64,000 nt of DNA from JAWKUK01 sp964402175 (GTDB taxonomy: Bacteria; Planctomycetota; UBA1135; GCA-002686595). The stretch is from NCBI GenBank assembly GCA_964402175.1, contig CAYOBN010000002.1, forward strand, positions 62,001-126,000. The letters run 5' to 3'. The position numbers and the translations under genes were made by a program. How positions within the stretch are numbered: position 1 is the first letter of the stretch; each line of letters opens with the position of its first letter. The notes under the pieces were generated by a model. The model ran no database searches and was not told the DNA's origin. It worked only from the letters and a program-made list of their open reading frames with translations. Positions 34,738 through 43,314 of this stretch are shown piece by piece.

Positions 34738-35970
34738 ATGGTCTTGAACGTCATCTGGCTGGCCTTCTTCTTCATCGCCTTTGCGTTGGCGCTGGTGCGC
34801 CTCGTCTTCTACGGCGATGCCAGCGTCTTCTCTGGTGCGATCGCAGCGACGTTCGAGATGGCGAAGGTCGCGTTCGATCTCTGCCTGGGGCTGGCGGGAG
34901 TGCTGACGCTCTGGCTCGGGTTGATGAAGGTCGGGGAACGTGGCGGCGCGATCGAGCTCCTTGGGCGGGTCGTGCGGCCTTTCTTCCACAGGCTCTTCCC
35001 CGAGCTTCCACGCGATCATCCGGTGCACGGTTCGATGGTCCTGAACTTCGCGGCGAACATGTTGGGCCTCGACAATGCCGCGACCCCGCTCGGCCTGAAG
35101 GCGATGCAGCAGCTTCAGGAGCTCAACCCCGACAAGGAGCGAGCCACGAACGCACAAATCATGTTCCTGGTGCTGAATACATCAGGGCTCACGCTGATTC
35201 CGATCGGCGTGATGGTGTACCGCGCGAAGTTGGGTGCCGCCAACCCAGCGGATGTCTTCTTGCCCATCCTGATCACGACGTATTGCTCGACCTTGGCGGG
35301 GCTCGCCGGGGTCGCAGCGTTGCAGCGCATTCGGCTGTTCGATCGAGTGATCATGGGCTGGTTGATCGGTGTCACCGCAGCGATCGGAGGCCTGTTGACG
35401 CTCTTCTTGAATCTGCCGGAAGAGCGTGTCGAGCCGATCTCGACCGCGATCGCGAACGTCACGCTCTTCAGCGTCATCGTGGCGTTCCTCGGGCTCGCTG
35501 CGTGGCGGCGGGTCAACGTCTACGAAGCCTTCATCGACGGCGCGAAGGAGGGCTTCGAGGTGGTCGTCAAGATCGTGCCCTACCTCGTCGCGATCCTCGT
35601 CGCGATCGGTGTGTTTCGCGCTTCGGGTGCCATGGACGGTGTCGTCGCAGGCGTGCGCTGGTGCATCGCCGCGCTGGGCCTCCCGACCGACTTCGTCGAA
35701 GCCCTTCCGACCGCCCTCATGAAACCGCTCTCGGGCAGCGGCGCGCGCGGCTTGATGGTCGATGCGATGACGACCCACGGTGCGGACTCGTTCGTGGGCC
35801 GACTCGCTTCGACGTTCCAAGGGGCAACGGACACCACCTTCTACATCCTGGCGGTCTACTTCGGCTCGGTCGGCATCAAGCGGACCCGTCACGCGGTCCC
35901 GTGTGGCCTGCTTGCGGACTTCGCAGCGATCGTGGCGGGCATCTTCGTCGCATACGTCTTCTTCGGCTGA
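34738..35970 (+). CDS. Fused SpmA/SpmB-like nucleoside-recognition membrane protein
   Basis: A 410-residue polytopic protein holding two Gate (nucleoside-recognition) domains. The first half (D-N-A-A-T-P-L-G-L-K-A-M-Q-Q-L and F-L-V-L-N-T-S-G-L-T-L-I-P) matches spore maturation protein A. The second half (G-A-K-E-G-F-E-V, L-M-K-P-L-S-G-S-G-A-R and A-T-D-T-T-F-Y-I-L-A-V-Y-F-G) matches SpmB. In spore formers these are two proteins needed for spore core dehydration; in a non-sporing planctomycete the role is unknown, probably transport. Possibly cotranscribed with the upstream LD-carboxypeptidase. Confidence 0.8.
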   Translation: MVLNVIWLAFFFIAFALALVRLVFYGDASVFSGAIAATFEMAKVAFDLCLGLAGVLTLWLGLMKVGERGGAIELLGRVVRPFFHRLFPELPRDHPVHGSMVLNFAANMLGLDNAATPLGLKAMQQLQELNPDKERATNAQIMFLVLNTSGLTLIPIGVMVYRAKLGAANPADVFLPILITTYCSTLAGLAGVAALQRIRLFDRVIMGWLIGVTAAIGGLLTLFLNLPEERVEPISTAIANVTLFSVIVAFLGLAAWRRVNVYEAFIDGAKEGFEVVVKIVPYLVAILVAIGVFRASGAMDGVVAGVRWCIAALGLPTDFVEALPTALMKPLSGSGARGLMVDAMTTHGADSFVGRLASTFQGATDTTFYILAVYFGSVGIKRTRHAVPCGLLADFAAIVAGIFVAYVFFG

Positions 35971-36051
35971 GGCGCGCGGCACAACGGTCCGACTGCCCCG
36001 TTCCGCGATGGCTGTGACGAATAGGAACCGAGCGGCTACTCTGGTCCGAAC

Positions 36052-37209
36052 ATGCTCCACTTCATTCTGTGCGCCCTGCAGGGCGCCGCGCCCACTCTGC
36101 CCGCAGCGGATGGCTGGGAAGCCACCGTCGTTCACGATCGCGGCGAGGTGGGCATATGGACCGTCAAGGCCTTCCAACTGTTCCCGAACTACGGGACGCC
36201 GGAGGTCGTCGGCTTGGACGACAAGGGGCGCCTCTCGATCCACGTCCACTACAGCGGCAAATGGACGTCTTTGCTCGTGTTCGAGGAGGGTGAATGGCTC
36301 GGTGGTCTCGATCATGCCGACGTCGATCCTAGGGCTCCGGGCGCAGAGCTCTACACGGGCGGCAAACGCGGCAACCTCTATCAGGTGCGCCTGTACTCGT
36401 TCGGCGCCACAGACCATCGCCTCATCGCACGCTTTCCTGGCGAAGAGGTCCACACGTTGCTGGCGGGTTCGTTCCGCGGCGCGGCTGACACGAAAGAGGC
36501 TGCCACCCAACGCGAGCTCCTCGTGTTCACGAGCCCGGGCGCGCTCTACCGTGTGACTCCGACGGGCGCCCATGGCGAGTTCGAGACCGAGCACCTTGCA
36601 GCGACTCCAGGTCGGGTGCGCGATGCGCTTGTATTGCCGTTGCGAGCGAACGACGCTCACCCGCGCGTCGCCACCGTCGCGCGCTCTGGCGAGCTCTCAC
36701 TGTTGACCTTCGATGCCGCGGGCCCCCGCTGGCAGGTGGTCCACGCTGCCGCTGTCGGCAAAGGTCGCGTGACGCTGGCGCCCTCGGCTCCCGAGCGCGG
36801 CGTCGTCCTCTACACGACGCAGGACGACGGTGTGGTCCTGCGGCACGAAGAGACCGCCGCAGGAGAGTGGCAGACATCGACGATCTACCGCGGGCCGACC
36901 GGACCGCGCGGCATTCGCGCGGGCCGTTTCAGCGCGGGGAACGTCGTGGAAGAGGTGGTGGTCTTCGGCTACTCAGGAACGGTCGAGCTCCTGACCAGGA
37001 CCGAATCGTCCTGGGACGTGACCTCGATCTTCACGGACCGCGCTGGCGGTCATTGGCTCGACACTTTGGAGCTCGACTCGCGTAACACCACCGATGAGAT
37101 CGTCGCCTCTGGCTACGGCGGCCGTATCGTGATGCTGAGTCGCCCGCCGGGTTACGGCTGCGTCGACTCCGTGCCAGCGCGGAGCCGGTCGATCCCGGTC
37201 AAGGACTGA
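36052..37209 (+). CDS. Exported beta-propeller-like protein, unknown function
   Basis: A 385-residue protein with a short hydrophobic start (M-L-H-F-I-L-C-A-L-Q-G-A-A-P) that could be a weak signal peptide. The rest is rich in repeated strand-turn units such as P-E-V-V-G-L-D-D-K-G-R-L-S, V-D-P-R-A-P-G-A-E-L-Y and E-E-V-V-V-F-G-Y-S-G, about every 50 residues, suggesting a beta-propeller of the FG-GAP or quinoprotein kind. No catalytic motif was recognised. Its end is 3 bp from the convergent dapD end. Confidence 0.55.
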   Translation: MLHFILCALQGAAPTLPAADGWEATVVHDRGEVGIWTVKAFQLFPNYGTPEVVGLDDKGRLSIHVHYSGKWTSLLVFEEGEWLGGLDHADVDPRAPGAELYTGGKRGNLYQVRLYSFGATDHRLIARFPGEEVHTLLAGSFRGAADTKEAATQRELLVFTSPGALYRVTPTGAHGEFETEHLAATPGRVRDALVLPLRANDAHPRVATVARSGELSLLTFDAAGPRWQVVHAAAVGKGRVTLAPSAPERGVVLYTTQDDGVVLRHEETAAGEWQTSTIYRGPTGPRGIRAGRFSAGNVVEEVVVFGYSGTVELLTRTESSWDVTSIFTDRAGGHWLDTLELDSRNTTDEIVASGYGGRIVMLSRPPGYGCVDSVPARSRSIPVKD

Positions 37210-37212
37210 CCC

Positions 37213-38022
37213 TCAGCGGAGCGCTCCCTCCAGCGCCGTCGCGGCATCCGTGCGCTGGTCACGGTACTTCACGATGACGGCACAGCCGAGCTGCAGGCCC
37301 TGCGCCGCCGCGAACGCACCGCGCGCTGGCCGACTCCCTGGCACGACCACGGCGCCGGGCGGCACGCAGCCGCGCAGCTCGCGTTCGTGGACCAGGTCGT
37401 AGATCACCGTCGACGAGGTCAGCGCCACTCCGGGCGCCAGCACTGCGCGTGACTGCACACAGACACCCTCGAAGACGCCGGCGAGCGCGCCGACGAACAC
37501 GTCGTCTTCGATGACAACAGGCGTCGCTCCCGCGGGTTCGAGCACGCCTCCGAGCTGGGCGCCTGCGGACAAGTGCACTCTCTCACCGACCTGCGCGCAG
37601 GAACCGATCAGCGCGTGGCTGTCGACCATCGTTCCCTCACCGATATAGGCCCCGACGTTCACGTACGCGGGAGGCATGACGACGACGCCAGGCGCGACGT
37701 ATGCGCCGCGTCGCACGGCGCTACCGCCGGGCACGAGGCGCACCCGGTGCTGGCTCTCGAAAGCGCGCACAGGGAACGCGCTCTTGTCGAAGAACGGGGC
37801 AGCTCCACCTGGAACCTCGACGACGGAGCTCCGCCGGAAGCCGACGAGGATCGCCTGTTTGACCCAGGTCTCCGCGCGCCACTGACCGTCGTCACCGCGG
37901 CGCGCCGAGCGGACAGCGCCCGCTTCCAGTGCATCGAGCAGCGCCATGTGGACCTCCGGCCACGATGGGTCGCCGAGGAGTTCCTCAAGGGGCCGTGAGT
38001 AATAACGTTCGAGGGGTCCCAT
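37213..38022 (-). CDS. dapD: Tetrahydrodipicolinate N-succinyltransferase
   Basis: A 269-residue left-handed beta-helix acyltransferase in the succinylase branch of lysine and meso-diaminopimelate synthesis. An N-terminal helical domain is followed by hexapeptide repeats such as V-A-P-G-V-V-V-M-P and V-N-V-G-A-Y-I-G-E-G. The DapD-type segment G-G-V-L-E-P-A-G-A-T-P-V-V-I-E-D-D lies near residues 160-176. Length matches known DapD (about 274) rather than acetyl-type DapH. Last gene of the lysC-dapB-dapA-dapD operon, 5 bp after dapA. Confidence 0.88.
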   Translation of the reverse strand: MGPLERYYSRPLEELLGDPSWPEVHMALLDALEAGAVRSARRGDDGQWRAETWVKQAILVGFRRSSVVEVPGGAAPFFDKSAFPVRAFESQHRVRLVPGGSAVRRGAYVAPGVVVMPPAYVNVGAYIGEGTMVDSHALIGSCAQVGERVHLSAGAQLGGVLEPAGATPVVIEDDVFVGALAGVFEGVCVQSRAVLAPGVALTSSTVIYDLVHERELRGCVPPGAVVVPGSRPARGAFAAAQGLQLGCAVIVKYRDQRTDAATALEGALR

Positions 38023-38027
38023 TCCTG

Positions 38028-38906
38028 TCAGCCGATTCGTGCGAGCGCCTCTGCAATGCGGGCGCGGGTCGAGGGTTCGGGTCGCGTCAACGGGAGGCGC
38101 AGATGATCGCCCGCCAGCCCGAGGTGTGCGAGGCCCGCCTTGAGCGGGATCGGATTGGACTCGACGAACAGGGCGTCGAAGAGCGGAGCCAGCCGCGCGT
38201 GCAGCGTGCGTGCGACGTCGAGCTGCCCTTCGCGTGCGGCAGTGACGAGCGCAGCGACCTCGTGCGGTACGAGGTTCGCCGCGACCGAAACCAACCCGCT
38301 GCCGCCGACCGCCATCGTCGCGAGGGCCAGATGGTCGTCCCCCGCGAGCACCGTCTTGTCCCGCGGCAGCTCGGCGCAGATCGCGCTGATCTGACCGAGA
38401 TTGCCAGAGGACTCCTTCACGGCCACGACCTCGTCCAGCTCCCAGAGGGCCGCGAGGGTCTCGGGGGTCAGGTTCGTGCCCGTTCGGCCCGGGACGTTGT
38501 ACGCCACGATCGGTAAGCCAGGCGCCGCCTCAGCGATCGCGCGGAAGTGCATGACGATCCCGCGCGGCGTCGGCTTGTTGTAGTACGGTACGACGACGAG
38601 CGCTCCGCTTGCGCCGAGCTCTTGTGCGCGCCTGGCCCAGACTGCCGCGCGGCGTGTGTCGTTGGAGCCCGCCCCGACGAGGACCTGCCGACCTTGGGCT
38701 TCCTGGATACAGGCTTGCACGAGGAGGTCGCGCTCGTATCCATCCAGAGTGGAGGCCTCGCCTGTCGAGCCCAGCGCGACGAGCGTGTCGACGCCGCCCG
38801 CGGCGACGTGACGTACAAGTCGTCGGAACGCCGCCAGATCGAGGCTGCCGTCGACGCCGAAGGGAGTGGCGAGGGCCACAGCCAGCCCGGTGAAGTCGGC
38901 GTTCAT
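38028..38906 (-). CDS. dapA: 4-hydroxy-tetrahydrodipicolinate synthase
   Basis: A 292-residue TIM-barrel aldolase that condenses pyruvate with aspartate semialdehyde. The Schiff-base lysine is K164 in V-V-A-V-K-E-S-S-G-N-L and the catalytic tyrosine is Y136 in V-A-Y-N-V-P-G-R-T. G-S-T-G-E-A lies near residues 46-51. Overlaps dapB by 4 bp and is followed closely by dapD, so all steps from aspartate to the succinylated intermediate, except aspartate semialdehyde dehydrogenase, are in this operon. Confidence 0.94.
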   Translation of the reverse strand: MNADFTGLAVALATPFGVDGSLDLAAFRRLVRHVAAGGVDTLVALGSTGEASTLDGYERDLLVQACIQEAQGRQVLVGAGSNDTRRAAVWARRAQELGASGALVVVPYYNKPTPRGIVMHFRAIAEAAPGLPIVAYNVPGRTGTNLTPETLAALWELDEVVAVKESSGNLGQISAICAELPRDKTVLAGDDHLALATMAVGGSGLVSVAANLVPHEVAALVTAAREGQLDVARTLHARLAPLFDALFVESNPIPLKAGLAHLGLAGDHLRLPLTRPEPSTRARIAEALARIG

Positions 38907-39643
38907 CGCCGCACCTCCCCGGACAATCCCGTGAAGAGCGGATCGAGGACCTGCGCGGCGACTTCATCGAAGAGGATCACGCCGGTGCGGCCACTCAAAT
39001 GGCTCGCGTGCGCAAAACGCGCCGCGGCGAGCGCTCCGGCTGCGTAAGCGCCGGCGCTGCGCGAGCTGTGGGTCACCTCCAGGACCTCCTCCGGCGCATC
39101 GATGCCGAGAATGTGGCTCGAGTACATGGTCCCTGCACGCAGAACTCCGATCGAGAGCTGCTCAGGAGTGAGCGGGCCACCGATCGCCCAACTGGTCTTG
39201 CGCGGACACGCCGAGATCAGTGTCTCGGCGAGCAAGCGAGCCGTGCCTGACGGCGCATCGACCTTGCGCGCATGGTGGTGCTCGACGATGTACGGGTCGC
39301 GGGCCGTGTTTTGCGCAGCGAATCGTCCGAGCACCGTCGCGAGGCGGCGCATGAGCGCGACCGTCAAGGAGAAGTTCGGTGCAATGACGACCGGGATTCG
39401 TCCTGCGGCGGAGGCCTCGAGCGCGGGAAGCTCCCAGCCGGTGCTACCGATGACAAGCGGAGTCCGCCACTTCAGCGCCCATTCCACTCGCTGCGGTACA
39501 GCGAACGCCGAGGACGCCTCGATCGCGACATCGACGGGCTGGGAGGGCGGTATTTCGCGCGCCACCTGCCAGGCGAGCGCAGGTCCGGCAGCGGCGGCGA
39601 TCGCCGCTCCAAGGCGGCCACGCCCGAAGAGTGCGAGCCTCAT
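38903..39643 (-). CDS. dapB: 4-hydroxy-tetrahydrodipicolinate reductase
   Basis: A 246-residue NAD(P)H-dependent reductase. The cofactor loop is F-G-R-G-R-L-G near the N-terminus, shorter than usual. The catalytic E-H-H-H-A-R-K-V-D-A-P-S-G-T-A segment has H122-H124 and K127. It reduces the DapA product to tetrahydrodipicolinate. Overlaps lysC (upstream) and dapA (downstream) by 4 bp each, which indicates tight translational coupling. Confidence 0.92.
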   Translation of the reverse strand: MRLALFGRGRLGAAIAAAAGPALAWQVAREIPPSQPVDVAIEASSAFAVPQRVEWALKWRTPLVIGSTGWELPALEASAAGRIPVVIAPNFSLTVALMRRLATVLGRFAAQNTARDPYIVEHHHARKVDAPSGTARLLAETLISACPRKTSWAIGGPLTPEQLSIGVLRAGTMYSSHILGIDAPEEVLEVTHSSRSAGAYAAGALAAARFAHASHLSGRTGVILFDEVAAQVLDPLFTGLSGEVRR

Positions 39644-41013
39644 CGTGCCCCTCCGTCGTGTTCGAAGAATGCGCGATGGAGCCGACGGAGGGCCTCGTGC
39701 TCGAAGGGCTGCGGGACGACCATCGAGAGGTTGATCTCATTTCCGCCCATGGAAATCAGCTCGGGAGCCAGGTCACCCAGGGCTTGGAAGACTCGACCGA
39801 CGAGGCCGGCTGTCTCACGCATACGAGCGCCGACGACAGCGACGATGGCTCGCTCCCGTTTGACCTCGACGCGGGCGAAACGCTGGAGCTCACGGCAGAG
39901 CTCCTCGATCGGTGCATCGGGTTCGACCGTGCAGGAGACGGAGACCTCGGCGGTCGCGATGAGGTCGACGCTGACGTCGAGCCGACCGAACACCTCGAAG
40001 ACCCGAGCGAGGTAGCCGCTCTGGTGGAACATACGGGTCGACGTCAACGTGAGGACCACGATCGGGCCGCGCGAAGCAAGGGCCGTGACCGGCCCCGAGC
40101 GCTCGGGCGCGCGCCGTGCGCGAATCCACGTGAAGCGACCGTCGGGGCGCAGGGTGTGCCGGACGCTGACGGGGACGTTCGCTTCCACCGCCGGCTGGAT
40201 CGTCGCGGGATGGAGCACCTTTGCGCCGAAAGCCGCGAGCTCCGCGGCTTCGTCGAACGAGAGCTCTGGAATAGGCTGGGCCGCGAGAACGACGCGGGGA
40301 TCCGCGGTCAGCACTCCTTCGACATCGGTCCAGATCTGGACCTCTTCGGCCGCGAGCGCCGCGCCGAGTAACGCCGCCGAATAGTCGCTGCCACCGCGGC
40401 CGAGTGTGGTGGTATGCCCGAGCGGTGTCGCACCGATATACCCCTGCGTGATCACACAGCGGCCGGGCGCGAGGCGCGGCGCAAGCTCGGACTGCGAGAG
40501 CTCTTGAATATGCGCGAGATCTGGCTGCGCTGCGCCGAACGCAGCGTCGGTGCGCAGGACTGCGCGTACATCGAAGAGCTCGCAGGGGACGTCCTGCTCG
40601 CTCGCGAACGCGGCGAGCACGAGCGACGACATGCGCTCGCCGTGACTTGCGATCGCGTCCATCGAACGTAGCGAGAGCTCGTGCAGGAGCGCGACGCCGC
40701 GCAGGAGGAGCGCCAGCTCGGCGCGATGGGCCTCCAACGCGGAGAGGACCGGGAGCGGAACGCCACCGGGAAGGAGCTCCGTGAGCGCCGCGCGATGGCG
40801 TTGGTGCAGCGCTTCGACCTCGGCGAGGGCGGCCTCGACGTCGCCGCGCTCTGCGAGGGCCGCCGCCCGGAACAGCGCGTCGGTGGTCTTGCCCATCGCC
40901 GACAGGACGACGAGCGGCGCGCGCGGCAGCTCGGCCGCGATCCGCGCGAGCGCGCGGCAGAGACAGGCGGCGTCCGCGAGGGACGAGCCGCCGAACTTCA
41001 TGACGAGGACCAT
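39640..41013 (-). CDS. lysC: Aspartate kinase
   Basis: A 457-residue kinase for the first step from aspartate to lysine, threonine and methionine. Family motifs: M-K-F-G-G-S-S at the start, S-H-G-E-R-M-S-S, T-L-G-R-G-G-S-D-Y-S-A in the kinase domain, and two C-terminal ACT domains (V-V-L-T-L-T-S-T-R-M and V-A-V-V-G-A-R-M) for amino-acid feedback. The start used is the ATG at 41013; the ATG at 41001, directly before K-F-G-G-S-S, is also possible. No Shine-Dalgarno sequence precedes either; instead there is a tract of fourteen C interrupted by one A. First gene of the dap operon and controlled by the lysine riboswitch upstream. Confidence 0.92.
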   Translation of the reverse strand: MVLVMKFGGSSLADAACLCRALARIAAELPRAPLVVLSAMGKTTDALFRAAALAERGDVEAALAEVEALHQRHRAALTELLPGGVPLPVLSALEAHRAELALLLRGVALLHELSLRSMDAIASHGERMSSLVLAAFASEQDVPCELFDVRAVLRTDAAFGAAQPDLAHIQELSQSELAPRLAPGRCVITQGYIGATPLGHTTTLGRGGSDYSAALLGAALAAEEVQIWTDVEGVLTADPRVVLAAQPIPELSFDEAAELAAFGAKVLHPATIQPAVEANVPVSVRHTLRPDGRFTWIRARRAPERSGPVTALASRGPIVVLTLTSTRMFHQSGYLARVFEVFGRLDVSVDLIATAEVSVSCTVEPDAPIEELCRELQRFARVEVKRERAIVAVVGARMRETAGLVGRVFQALGDLAPELISMGGNEINLSMVVPQPFEHEALRRLHRAFFEHDGGAR

Positions 41014-41104
41014 GCGGGGGGGTGGGGGGGTCCAGGGCCGGTCCGCGAGAGGCCGAGGAACGGCGCGGACGCACCCCGCGAGGTGCGTGCGACCACCCCC
41101 CTGG
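41014..41104 (-). promoter_or_regulatory. Probable expression platform of the lysine riboswitch
   Basis: The leader between aptamer and lysC holds a G-rich tract (GGGGGGUGG, about 41102-41093) exactly complementary to CCACCCCCC just before the start codon (within 41016-41030). A separate 7-bp hairpin (ACGCACC/GGUGCGU, arms 41082-41088 and 41069-41075) lies between them. The aptamer 3' flank carries CCACCC (near 41117), which could pair with part of the same G tract. Alternative pairing could hide or free the start region; which state follows lysine binding is not determined. Confidence 0.5.
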
Positions 41105-41125
41105 CGCTCCGTACCGGGTGGGCCC

Positions 41126-41284
41126 GATACGACAGCCCGCCGGATGTTCTCGCGGCGGGCCAGGGGCGTGCGCGCTCTCGCCGCACCCCTTCGGCGACCC
41201 GTGCCTTTGACCGCGGACTCGAGCGGCACCCGAGCGGGGGCCTCGTCCGCGGCGACTCCTCACGGGCCGCGCCTCCAGTGGACG
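41126..41284 (-). promoter_or_regulatory. Lysine riboswitch (L box) upstream of lysC
   Basis: On the minus strand all landmarks of the lysine aptamer occur in order: GGAGGCGC, UGAGGAGUC, GUCAAAGG, GUCGCCGAAG, CCUGGCC and GGCUGUC. Helices: P2 pairs CCCGUG with CACGGG, an inner arm pairs CCGCGGAC with GUCCGCGG, P4 pairs GGGG and GUGCG with CGCAC and CCCC, and P5 pairs GCCCGCCG with CGGCGGGC. A short P1 (CCCG with CGGG) closes the five-way junction. High lysine should turn off lysC-dapB-dapA-dapD. Confidence 0.87.
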
Positions 41285-41540
41285 CCGGGATGCTAGCGGG
41301 ACTCGAGCGCCCTTGGAAGTCTCGGAGCGAGGCAGAACGCGGGGCCAGACGGTCCCGGAGATTTTCCGGGGAAGCCGCCGGCACGAAGAACGTTCGATCG
41401 AGGCCAATCCCCGACGTTTCGCGGAACTCGGAGCGTCCTCATGCGAATCTAAGGGGTAGGTTTCGGTGCCGCTGCCGGGGGGAGACTTCCCTCTGCCGGT
41501 CCGTCGATCCCGTCCAACTCCTTCACTCCTCGATCCAACC

Positions 41541-42728
41541 TTGCGTACCCCCTTCCTCGCGGCGGCCTTGCTGGGCACCACCGCCCTGGCCGCGGCCCAA
41601 TCCCCGATCATCGGCTTCGACGTCCGCCAGAATCGGATGTTCTCGACGGACACGGCCAACTTCGTAGCCAACCTGCAAGTGATCGTCGCCCCGGCACCGA
41701 TCCGCAGCTTCGCGATCGACTTCGACGCGTCAGCGACGAACCTCTGGTGGGTGGAAGCCCCCACCACACCGCAGGCGCCGCAGTACGGCACCGTGGACCC
41801 CGTCACCGGGGTGCTCAACACCCTCGGCACGCTGAACGGCGGCATGCTCGGCGCTTCCGGCCTGACCGCGCACCCGGACGGCGTCACCTGGTACCTCACG
41901 GAGGTGTCCGGATCGCAGATGAACCTCTACCGGGGCAACATCGCGACGGGCACGATGACCCTCGTGGGTTCGGACACGACCGGCGGCCTCATCATCGACA
42001 TCGCGTGCGATAGCCAGGGCCGCCTCATCGCGCACAGCATCACGACGGACTCCTTCTACAGCGTCGACCCGAACACGGCCGCGCTGACGCTGATCGGAGC
42101 CCACGGCCTCGCCGCGAACTTCGCGCAAGGCATGGACTTCGACTGGACGAACGACACGCTCTACGCCGCCATCTACACGGGCGGCGGCACGGGCCGGTTC
42201 GTCTCCGTCAACACGACGACGGGTGCGGTGACGACCCTCGCGGACACGACGCCGACCAACGGCGAGTTCGAGATCGCGATCCAGATCCCGACCGGTGGCG
42301 GGCTCGGCACCAACTACTGCACGGCGGTGCCGAACTCGACGGGCAACACCGCCGTCATCGGCGCGACGGGTAGCCTCGTGGCCACGAACAACAACGTGAC
42401 GCTGGCGACGACCCAGATGCCGAACAACGCGTTCGGCTTCTACCTGACGAGCACGCAGCAGGGCTTCATCGCGAACCCGGGCGGCAGCACGGGTAACCTC
42501 TGCCTCAGCGGCGCGATCGGTCGCTACGTCGGTCCGGGCCAGATCAAGAACTCTGGCGCCACGGGCTCCTTCTCCCTCGTCCTGAACCTGAACCAGACGC
42601 CGCAGCCCTCAGGCACGGTGGCGATCGCTGCAGGCCAGACCTGGAACTTCACGACCTGGTACCGCGACGTCGTGGGCGGCACGCCGACCTCGAACTTCTC
42701 GAACGGGCTCAGCATCACCTTCCAGTGA
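41541..42728 (+). CDS. Secreted propeller-like protein with shared C-terminal domain
   Basis: A 395-residue exported protein. The TTG at 41541 is chosen because it begins a signal peptide (M-R-T-P-F-L-A-A-A-L-L-G-T-T-A-L-A-A-A-Q) that starts M-R-T like the lectin at 5543; a GTG at 41466 would add 25 unlikely residues. Residues about 25-250 contain repeated S-F-A-I-D-F-D, G-T-V-D-P-V-T-G-V-L and Y-S-V-D-P-N-T-A-A-L units, suggesting a beta-propeller. Residues 259-395 are the YC...NSTG...GRYVGPGQI domain (42315-42725). The function of the propeller part is unknown. A strong hairpin follows the stop. Confidence 0.75.
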   Translation: MRTPFLAAALLGTTALAAAQSPIIGFDVRQNRMFSTDTANFVANLQVIVAPAPIRSFAIDFDASATNLWWVEAPTTPQAPQYGTVDPVTGVLNTLGTLNGGMLGASGLTAHPDGVTWYLTEVSGSQMNLYRGNIATGTMTLVGSDTTGGLIIDIACDSQGRLIAHSITTDSFYSVDPNTAALTLIGAHGLAANFAQGMDFDWTNDTLYAAIYTGGGTGRFVSVNTTTGAVTTLADTTPTNGEFEIAIQIPTGGGLGTNYCTAVPNSTGNTAVIGATGSLVATNNNVTLATTQMPNNAFGFYLTSTQQGFIANPGGSTGNLCLSGAIGRYVGPGQIKNSGATGSFSLVLNLNQTPQPSGTVAIAAGQTWNFTTWYRDVVGGTPTSNFSNGLSITFQ

Positions 42729-42744
42729 TCTGAGTTACCTCGGC

Positions 42745-42782
42745 CGCGGGCCGCAGCGAGGTCATCCTCGCTGCGGCCCGCG
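42745..42782. terminator. 17-bp hairpin between convergent genes
   Basis: A perfect 17-bp stem (42745-42761 with 42766-42782, core GGGCCGCAGCGAGG) with loop TCAT lies 17 bp after the propeller-protein stop and just before the convergent lipoprotein gene end. It lacks a T-run but is well placed to end transcription from both sides. Confidence 0.75.
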
Positions 42783-42796
42783 CTCGTTCTGGCCCC

Positions 42797-43249
42797 TCAG
42801 CGGCCTGGAAAACCAGGATGGGCCCGGACGAGCCGTGTGTATTCCTCGATCGTAAGCACGCCTTCTTCGACGTTGCGCCGCATGCGGTGCTCGAAGGCGT
42901 CATAGGAGTGATCGCCCGCGGTGTCGACCTTCGCCAGCGGCTCGAGGCGAAACGTCAAGGCGCAAGCGAAGTTCGCTCCGACGAGCGCACCCGCGGCGAG
43001 CGGCTCGACCCGCAGTGGCGTCATCCGCTGCCCACGCTGCCGCGCTGCGGCCTCCGCGCGGCGCATCGCGTCCTGCAGCGCTTCGGTGCCATCGCGTGTG
43101 CCCTGCCCGATGACACGCCATGTGCCGTCGCGCTGCTGTGACAGCGTCGAAGCTGGACCCGTGTCCAGGACCGCGGCGGTGCGTGTGGCGCCGCACCCTG
43201 CTGCAAACATTGCGAGCAGCGCGACCCAGGCGCGAGGTCGACGGGTCAT
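42797..43249 (-). CDS. Small lipoprotein, unknown function
   Basis: A 150-residue protein with a lipoprotein signal ending A-L-L-A-M-F-A-A-G-C, so the cysteine near residue 19 is likely lipidated. The middle looks like a short alpha/beta domain (G-T-W-R-V-I-G-Q-G-T, followed by a helix rich in A and R). The end is acidic and helical. No known family recognised. It lies 65 bp downstream of the aminotransferase gene on the same strand and could be the last gene of the sugar cassette. Confidence 0.55.
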   Translation of the reverse strand: MTRRPRAWVALLAMFAAGCGATRTAAVLDTGPASTLSQQRDGTWRVIGQGTRDGTEALQDAMRRAEAAARQRGQRMTPLRVEPLAAGALVGANFACALTFRLEPLAKVDTAGDHSYDAFEHRMRRNVEEGVLTIEEYTRLVRAHPGFPGR

Positions 43250-43314
43250 CGATCGGCAGTGCCCCATGGGAGCATGGGAGCACTTGGGCCGGAGCGATTC
43301 CAGCCCCAAGCCGA

